Shown: positions 58,799 through 64,000 of the stretch, piece after piece | Numbering within the stretch: the stretch's first letter is position 1 | Layout: each line of letters starts with the position of its first letter | Source: Nevskiaceae bacterium | GTDB taxonomy: Bacteria > Pseudomonadota > Gammaproteobacteria > Nevskiales > Nevskiaceae | Reading direction: 5' to 3' | Assembly: GCA_004298465.1 (NCBI GenBank) | Contig: SCRT01000001.1 | Location: forward strand, 124,001 to 188,000 | DNA length: 64,000 nucleotides | Notes under the pieces: generated by a model | The model's database searches: none | Told to the model about the DNA's origin: nothing | Seen by the model: only the letters and a program-made list of their open reading frames with translations | Made by a program: the position numbers and the translations under genes

Positions 58799-60943
58799 AT
58801 GTTGCGGATGGCGACGGTTTGCGTGTGTGCGACTTTGTGTGTGGTACCTGCCGCCTACGCCCGGGATGCCGCCGCCGGTGATGACGATTCCGCGGCCACC
58901 CAGTTGCAGAGCGTGGAAATCGTTGCCACACCCGTGGACCACGCGATCCGCATCGAACAGAAACTGACGCCCGGTGCCCTGCAGATCATCGACGGTGAAA
59001 AGCTTTACGAGCGCGGCGTGGACAACCTGGCCGACACCTTCCGCTACACACCGGGCGTGTCGATGGTCAGCGACAGCGGTGCCGACAGCGGCGTGCTGTC
59101 GATCCGTGGCACGAACCTCACGAACATCAACTACGACAACAGCGGCGTGATGCTGCTGCAGGATGGCCTGCCGATCACCACCGCGGACGGGGCGAACCAC
59201 AACCGTCTGCCGGACCCGCTGGAAGCGCGCGACATCGTAGTGGCCAACGGCGCGAACGCGCTCACCTACGGCGCCAGCCAGCTCGGGGGCGCGATCGACT
59301 TCGTTTCCCGCACCGCGCTGAACAGCAACCCGAACCAGATCTACCTCTACGGCGGCAGCGACGGGCTGGGCGGTGGGCGCTTCAGTACCGGCGGCGTGGC
59401 GGACGATCTCGACGGCATGCTGACGGTGGACGTCAAGCATCTCGACGGGTATCAGGCGCAGAGCCGCCAGAACCGCTTCGGCGTCTACGGCAACATCGGC
59501 TGGAAGCTGGCATCGGACTTCAAGCTGCGGCTGTTTACCAGCTACCTCGACAACCGCCAGCAGCTTTCGGGTGCGCTCACGCGTGACCAGTTTGCCGCCG
59601 ACCCACGCCAGGCGAATCCGACGTATGCGTTCGGCGATCACCAGCTGAATGTGAAGACGGGTCGTGGGGCGCTCATCGGCTCCTGGGACATCAATGCCGT
59701 CAGCGGCCTGGATTTTGGCGTGTCCTACGAAGGCCAGGCGCTGTACCACCCGATCGTGGACGTGATCGCGCCGTTCGCGCCCACTTCACCGCAGGATGAA
59801 TTCTTCAGCCTGCTGATTAAGACCGTGCAGCGCACGGCGGGCACGATGCTGCGCTATCACCTCGATCTTGCCGATCACAAGCTGCTGGTCGGCATCAATT
59901 TTGCCTATACGAGCGACGCCGGCGGCAATTTCCGCAACCATCGCGGCGAACCCGGCCCGCGTACCGATACCGTCGACCGGCGCGCGAACAACATCACGTT
60001 GTTCGCCATGGATCGCTGGGAATTTGCGCCGCGCTGGACGCTCGTCTACGGCACGCAGGGCGTGGTCACGAGCCGCGCCGTGCGCAACGTTGCGCTGGCG
60101 ACGGCGGAAACCGGCACGCCGGGGCCGCTGGACAGCTACGACCGCCAGCAGACCTATTCATCCGTCAACCCGCGCATCGGCCTGATCCACGCGCTGACCA
60201 AGGATAGCGAAGCCTACGCCAACATCAGCCGGCTGTATGAGGCGCCAAACAACTTCATCATCGACAACCAGGCGCCAGCGTTGGGCAATGGCACGCTCAA
60301 GGCGATGCAGGGCATGTCCTACGAAGTCGGCCTGCGCGGGAACCACGCGCTGCCGTTCGACGCCTCCAGCGTGCGCGGCAGCCTGGCCTTGTACTACGCG
60401 CAGATCCGCAACGAGGTGCTGGCGGCCGAGGACCCCGCCCGGCTCGGCAACACGATTGCCGCGAATGCTGGGCGGACCGTGCACGCCGGCATGGAGGCGC
60501 TGCTGGCGGCAAGCTTTGCCGTTCCGAAGACGCCGTGGCAGGTGGACCCACTGCTGAGTTTCACGTACAACCATTTCCGCTTCGATGGCGACCCGGTCTA
60601 CCACAACAATCATCTGCCCTATGCGCCGGACTACACGCTGCACGGTGAAGTGCTGATGCGGCAGCGCAACCTCGGCCTCTACGCCGGGCCGACGTTCGAC
60701 TGGGTGGGTGCGCGCTGGGCCGACATGAACAACACGTTTGGCGTCACCGGCCATGCGCTCGTCGGTTTCCGCGCCGGCATTGAGCGCGGCCGCTGGACCC
60801 TGTTTGCCGAGGCCACGAATCTGGCGGACCAGAACTATGTCAGCGCCGTCAACGTGCGTCTCGATGCGCCGGGCCCGAACGATGCGCTGCTGTACGCTGG
60901 CGCCCCGCGCGCGGTGTTCGTGGGCATGCGCATGCATTATTGA
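58799..60943 (+). CDS. TonB-dependent outer-membrane receptor
   Basis: A 714-residue TonB-dependent receptor with a signal peptide (ATVCVCATLCVVPAAYARD), a TonB-box-like SVEIVATP, the plug (LADTFRYTPGVSMV, LSIRGTN, DGLPITTADG, GANALTYGASQLGGAIDFVSR) and a 22-strand-type barrel ending in VFVGMRMHY with terminal Tyr. ATG 58799 has GGGGAGG upstream. The substrate is not evident from sequence. Two downstream partners and the nearby Sco/CtaG genes point to copper; iron chelates are the main alternative. Confidence 0.92.
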   Translation: MLRMATVCVCATLCVVPAAYARDAAAGDDDSAATQLQSVEIVATPVDHAIRIEQKLTPGALQIIDGEKLYERGVDNLADTFRYTPGVSMVSDSGADSGVLSIRGTNLTNINYDNSGVMLLQDGLPITTADGANHNRLPDPLEARDIVVANGANALTYGASQLGGAIDFVSRTALNSNPNQIYLYGGSDGLGGGRFSTGGVADDLDGMLTVDVKHLDGYQAQSRQNRFGVYGNIGWKLASDFKLRLFTSYLDNRQQLSGALTRDQFAADPRQANPTYAFGDHQLNVKTGRGALIGSWDINAVSGLDFGVSYEGQALYHPIVDVIAPFAPTSPQDEFFSLLIKTVQRTAGTMLRYHLDLADHKLLVGINFAYTSDAGGNFRNHRGEPGPRTDTVDRRANNITLFAMDRWEFAPRWTLVYGTQGVVTSRAVRNVALATAETGTPGPLDSYDRQQTYSSVNPRIGLIHALTKDSEAYANISRLYEAPNNFIIDNQAPALGNGTLKAMQGMSYEVGLRGNHALPFDASSVRGSLALYYAQIRNEVLAAEDPARLGNTIAANAGRTVHAGMEALLAASFAVPKTPWQVDPLLSFTYNHFRFDGDPVYHNNHLPYAPDYTLHGEVLMRQRNLGLYAGPTFDWVGARWADMNNTFGVTGHALVGFRAGIERGRWTLFAEATNLADQNYVSAVNVRLDAPGPNDALLYAGAPRAVFVGMRMHY

Positions 60944-60971
60944 AAGTAGATGCGGGTTGGAGGTTGTCGAG

Positions 60972-62195
60972 ATGTCCTTGCGTACTCTGTGGCGTGGTGG
61001 CTGGGTGCTGCTGTGCTGTGCCCCAATCGTGGCGGCTGCCCACGCCGGCGATATGAACATGGAGGGGCACATGGCAGCGGCGGATACGACGGCTGCAGCG
61101 CTGGGGGCAAGCGCCGCCTTTGCCGCCGACGGTACGTTGTGGGTGGCGACGGTTGCCGATGGCCGCGTGGTGCTGCGCCATTCCGTCGACTACGGGAAGA
61201 CCCTTTCCGCGCCGGTCGCGGTGGCCGCGCAGCGCCAGGACATCGACAGCTTCGGTGAGAACCACCCGGACGTCGCGGTCGGCAGGGATGGCGTGCTGTA
61301 CGTGACGTGGGTCGAGAAGTTGCCGCAGAAGTGGGCCAGCCGCATCTGGTTCGTGCGCTCCACGGACGGCGGCCGGCACTTTTCATCACCGATTCAGGTA
61401 CATCGCGATACCCGGGCGCTCACCCACAGCTTCGACGTGCTGGCGGTGGATGGCACAGGCCAGCCGGTCGTCGCGTGGATTGATGCACGCGACCACGTGG
61501 CTTCCATGAAGCACTACAAGATGGACGATCCGCGCGCCTACAAGGGGCTGGCAGTGTATTACACATGGTCCGCGGATGGCGGCCGGACATTCGCGCCGGA
61601 ACGCAAGCTGATGGATCACAGTTGCGAATGTTGCCGGCTTGCCGCCGCGCGGGAACCGGGCGGCTCCGTCGCGTTGTTCTTCCGCGGCGTGTACGGCGAC
61701 AACATCCGCGACCATGCCTTCGCGGTGCTGCCGACGGATGGTGCCGCGCCGCAGCCGCAGCGCGCAACCTTCAATGGCTGGCAGGTGGCGGCCTGCCCGG
61801 AGCAGGGCCCGGGGCTGGCGATCGGCGCCGATGGCGTGCGCCACGCCGTGTGGTATGAAGGCAAGGGCGGCCCGCATATCTGGTACGGCCAGCTCGACCC
61901 TGGCCATGCGCCGCAGCATGTCCTGCAGATCGGCGGGCCGGGTGCAGGCCATGCCGACGTCGCAGCGGACGGACGGACGGTATGGCTTACGTGGAACCAG
62001 GTCAGTGCGGCCGGCTATGAGCTGAAGCTGCGCGTTTCCCACGATGGCGGCGTGAACTTCGCCGCGCCCGAGGCGCTCGCACAGTCCGCGGCCGCGGTGT
62101 ATTCGCCGCAACTGCTGGTCCGCGATGGGCGTGCCTACGTGGCGTGGAACACGGCTGAAGGCTTCCGGCTCGTGGCTGTGGAGCCGCAACGATGA
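60972..62195 (+). CDS. Exported BNR/Asp-box repeat protein with CxCC motif
   Basis: A 407-residue exported sialidase-fold protein. After the signal peptide the mature start is Met-rich (AGDMNMEGHM). Asp boxes STDGGRHF, SADGGRTF and SHDGGVNF predict a beta-propeller, and HSCECCRLAAA (Cys218, Cys220, Cys221) is a thiol cluster. Met-rich and CxCC motifs suggest soft-metal binding rather than sialidase activity. It is co-transcribed with the receptor (28-bp gap) and overlaps the thioredoxin-like gene (ATGA). Confidence 0.8.
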   Translation: MSLRTLWRGGWVLLCCAPIVAAAHAGDMNMEGHMAAADTTAAALGASAAFAADGTLWVATVADGRVVLRHSVDYGKTLSAPVAVAAQRQDIDSFGENHPDVAVGRDGVLYVTWVEKLPQKWASRIWFVRSTDGGRHFSSPIQVHRDTRALTHSFDVLAVDGTGQPVVAWIDARDHVASMKHYKMDDPRAYKGLAVYYTWSADGGRTFAPERKLMDHSCECCRLAAAREPGGSVALFFRGVYGDNIRDHAFAVLPTDGAAPQPQRATFNGWQVAACPEQGPGLAIGADGVRHAVWYEGKGGPHIWYGQLDPGHAPQHVLQIGGPGAGHADVAADGRTVWLTWNQVSAAGYELKLRVSHDGGVNFAAPEALAQSAAAVYSPQLLVRDGRAYVAWNTAEGFRLVAVEPQR

Positions 62196-62689
62196 CCCGC
62201 ATGAAACAGATCCTTGTCGCGCTGTTGCTGGCTGCCGGCGGCCCCGCGCTCGCAGCTGGGGCGGGCGTGCAGCCGCTTGGTGCACAGCAGGTAGCGCAGC
62301 TCGTGGCGCCGCCGGCCCACGGTGAACGCATCATCATGTTCTGGGCGCTGTCCTGCGCCTACTGCGAACCGAACATGGAAGCGCTGGCGAAGCTGCAGCG
62401 CACCCACGCGCAGGACATCGAATTCGTCACTGTCGCGACGGACGACATCCGGCATTACGGCGCGGACATCGACCAGCGCCTGCAAGACGCCGGCATGGCC
62501 GGCTACCCGGCGTGGGCGTATACCGAGGCCACGCCGCAGCGGCTGAATTTCCTCATCGACCCGGAGTGGGGTGGCGAGACGCCGCGCACGCTCGTCGTGC
62601 TGGCAGATGGCCGGCGCTCGGCCGTCAGCGGCCGTCTGACGGCCGCGGAACTCGGCCAGTTGTGGCCGCTGCCGGACGCAAGGCACTGA
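62192..62689 (+). CDS. TlpA-like periplasmic thioredoxin
   Basis: A 165-residue exported thioredoxin-fold protein with a signal peptide (ILVALLLAAGGPALAAG) and the redox motif SCAYCEP (Cys55, Cys58). The start overlaps the previous stop. It probably keeps the cysteines of the BNR protein or of cytochrome oxidase copper sites reduced. TlpA-type proteins do this for Sco/CuA assembly. Confidence 0.85.
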   Translation: MTRMKQILVALLLAAGGPALAAGAGVQPLGAQQVAQLVAPPAHGERIIMFWALSCAYCEPNMEALAKLQRTHAQDIEFVTVATDDIRHYGADIDQRLQDAGMAGYPAWAYTEATPQRLNFLIDPEWGGETPRTLVVLADGRRSAVSGRLTAAELGQLWPLPDARH

Positions 62690-62711
62690 CGCGCGGCAGC
62701 CGCAGGAGGAT

Positions 62712-62903
62712 GTCGCCGGCAGGCCGGCTCCTACGACAACGCCGCCTTCGCAGGCGCGTGCCCGCACGCGACCCGTCGAAGCACGAACCCCGATGGTTGT
62801 AGGAGCGCGCCCGCACGCGACAACCACAGTGGAAAACGGTCGCCGGCAGGCCGGCTCCTACAACCGAAACGCCCCGTCGTAGGAGTGTGCCTGCACGCGA
62901 CCC
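62712..62903. repeat. REP element array, alternating orientations
   Basis: Four to five GTAGGAG-type units: GTCGCCGGCAGGCCGGCTCC (62712 on), a half unit GCAGGCGCGTGCCCGCACGC at 62751, TGTAGGAGCGCGCCCGCACG (62797 on), GTCGCCGGCAGGCCGGCTCC (62839 on) and CGTAGGAGTGTGCCTGCACG (62878 on). Opposed copies make extended dyads between two convergent genes, as in BIME clusters. It may serve as transcription terminator or gyrase/IHF site. Confidence 0.85.
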
Positions 62904-62929
62904 GTTCACCGCCGCCGCGCGACAGGCTG

Positions 62930-63571
62930 TCAGCCGGCGTTGATGAGGCGCTTCAGGTCGGCCTCGTATTCCGCAGGCGTGTTGGCGCCGGTGCCGAGCA
63001 GTCGGGCGTTGCCGTCCGGCCCAAAGATGAACACGGCGCTGGAGTGGTTGACGATATAGTCGCCGTTCGCCTCTGGTTTTTCGTAGCCGTAACCCACGCG
63101 GTAGCGTTTCGCGAGCGCCGTGGTCTGTGCCGATGTGCCGCGCAACCCGATGAAATGATCCTTGTCGAAGGCTGCGACGTAGGTCTTGAGCACCGGCAGG
63201 GTATCGCGGGCCGGGTCCACGGTGATGAACAGCACGCGCACATCGCGGGCCTTGTCGCCAAGCTTGCGGATGACGCCGGCAAGTTCGGCCAACGTCGTGG
63301 GGCAGACGTCCGGGCAGTGGGTGTAGCCGAAGTAGACGAGCACGATCTTGCCGCGTAGATCCGCTGCGGTTTCCGTGCCACCGTTTGTGCTCTCCAGCGA
63401 GAACTTCAGTGGTTCGACGATGTGCGTCACGTTCGACAGTTGCCATTTCGCTTGTTGCTGGCAGGCGCCGAGCGTAGCGGCGGCAACGAGCGCCGCTACG
63501 AGGAGCGGCAAGCGCCGGAGGAGGTTGGAAAAACGGGAGCAGGTGTGGAGCATCGGAATGGAAAGCGGCAT
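62930..63571 (-). CDS. SCO1/SenC copper chaperone for cytochrome oxidase
   Basis: A 213-residue lipoprotein (lipobox ATLGACQQQ) with the Sco copper site: CPDVC (Cys86, Cys90) and the distal His176 (IVNHSSAVF). Sco proteins deliver copper to the CuA centre of cytochrome c oxidase. ATG 63571 is used; ATG 63553 would shorten the signal peptide by six residues. It is divergent from the CtaG gene across an 85-bp gap. Confidence 0.92.
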   Translation of the reverse strand: MPLSIPMLHTCSRFSNLLRRLPLLVAALVAAATLGACQQQAKWQLSNVTHIVEPLKFSLESTNGGTETAADLRGKIVLVYFGYTHCPDVCPTTLAELAGVIRKLGDKARDVRVLFITVDPARDTLPVLKTYVAAFDKDHFIGLRGTSAQTTALAKRYRVGYGYEKPEANGDYIVNHSSAVFIFGPDGNARLLGTGANTPAEYEADLKRLINAG

Positions 63572-63656
63572 GCGCTGGCTTTGACTGTGGCCGGATGCTA
63601 TCGTTCCGCACCGATTTCTGCACCTGCCGCTTGCGGCGCCTGTCCTCAGCCTGGCA

Positions 63657-64000
63657 ATGCCTGCTTCCCGTTTTACCCGCTTTTTTGCGCTGTGGTCCGG
63701 CCTGTCGGCGATGCTGCTGCCGCTGTCTGCCGCCGCTTCCACGCCTGCCGACCTCGGGCCGGGCATCCTGCTGCCGTGGCAGTTCTCCCCCATCGTCTTC
63801 GGTTGCGTCGCGCTGGCGCTCGGCGTGTATGTGAATGGCCTGCGCGTGCGCGTGGTGGCCGGGCGGCGCTGCGGCATCGCGCGCCCGTTCATGTTCATCC
63901 TCGGCGTGTTGCTGATCTACGGCGTGCTGCAGACGCGCTTCGACTACTGGGCGCAGCACATGTTCTATTTCCACCGCCTGCAGCACCTCGTGCTGCTGCA
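63657..64000 (+). CDS. ctaG: Cytochrome c oxidase assembly factor CtaG (partial)
   Basis: The first 114 residues of a caa3_CtaG-type integral membrane protein; the gene runs off the window. It has an N-terminal hydrophobic segment (FALWSGLSAMLLPLSAAAST), further TM helices (ILLPWQFSPIVFGCVALALG, PFMFILGVLLIYGVLQ) and the family's histidine-rich helix start (AQHMFYFHRLQHLVLL). These proteins support CuB insertion into haem-copper oxidases, consistent with the adjacent Sco gene. Confidence 0.82.
   Translation, partial: MPASRFTRFFALWSGLSAMLLPLSAAASTPADLGPGILLPWQFSPIVFGCVALALGVYVNGLRVRVVAGRRCGIARPFMFILGVLLIYGVLQTRFDYWAQHMFYFHRLQHLVLL

Overview
The window is a GC-rich proteobacterial chromosome segment, probably gammaproteobacterial. 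This rests on the DUF1302/DUF1329/RND transport genes, a TonB2-type operon and GTAGGAG-type REP elements; no rRNA or tRNA is present to settle it. It has two halves of different character. Positions 1 to about 35.4 kb hold an aromatic-hydrocarbon catabolic island with lower and uneven GC (sampled lines near 52% in the toluene monooxygenase genes), IS3-family remnants and several decayed genes. Positions 35.4-64 kb look like a denser chromosomal backbone (sampled lines near 72% GC) with efflux, TonB energy transduction and metal/respiration genes.

Island, left to right: a frameshifted phenylacetaldehyde-dehydrogenase-like pseudogene running off the left edge, an intact aldehyde dehydrogenase, a LysR regulator, styrene monooxygenase styA-styB, an AraC regulator, an FMO-like flavoprotein, an IS3 remnant, an AlkS/MalT-type LuxR regulator, a Rieske oxygenase alpha subunit, a decayed partial copy of the AlkS/MalT regulator, a TodS/StyS-type double sensor kinase with its StyR/TodT response regulator, a second IS3 remnant, a zinc alcohol dehydrogenase, a complete six-gene toluene/benzene monooxygenase (tmoABCDEF order), then an envelope cluster (RND/MMPL permease, DUF1329, YCF48/BNR-like protein, DUF1302, FadL-type porin) ended by a strong terminator, and finally a detached styrene oxide isomerase, styC. 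Together they predict styrene -> styrene oxide (StyAB) -> phenylacetaldehyde (StyC) -> phenylacetate (aldehyde dehydrogenase), ring hydroxylation by the TMO, and a membrane machine for hydrophobic substrates. An 18-nt sequence (ATCYGRACCATTTACRAA) lies exactly 61 nt before both the styA and tmoA start codons, which suggests one regulator, most simply StyR, controls both oxygenases.

Backbone, minus strand (49.8 down to 35.6 kb): a TetR regulator with a palindromic operator, an AcrAB-TolC-like efflux operon, a limonene-epoxide-hydrolase-family enzyme with its full catalytic set, a second tripartite RND system, and an alpha-methylacyl-CoA racemase-like CoA-transferase. Plus strand (50-62.7 kb): a tightly overlapping TonB2-type operon (DUF3450, TtpC-like ExbB, ExbB, ExbD, TonB) ending in an unusual TPR-DUF1329 fusion, then a RegB/RegA-like two-component pair, a TonB-dependent receptor, a BNR-repeat exported protein with Met-rich and CxCC motifs, and a thioredoxin-like protein. 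REP elements, a Sco1/SenC protein (minus strand) and the start of a CtaG protein follow at the right edge. The receptor/BNR/thioredoxin/Sco/CtaG set suggests copper supply to cytochrome oxidase.

The most interesting signals are the shared sty/tmo promoter element, the TPR-DUF1329 fusion that links a TonB motor to the family used by the island's RND/DUF1302 envelope cluster, the epoxide hydrolase inside the efflux array, and the remodelled regulator set.
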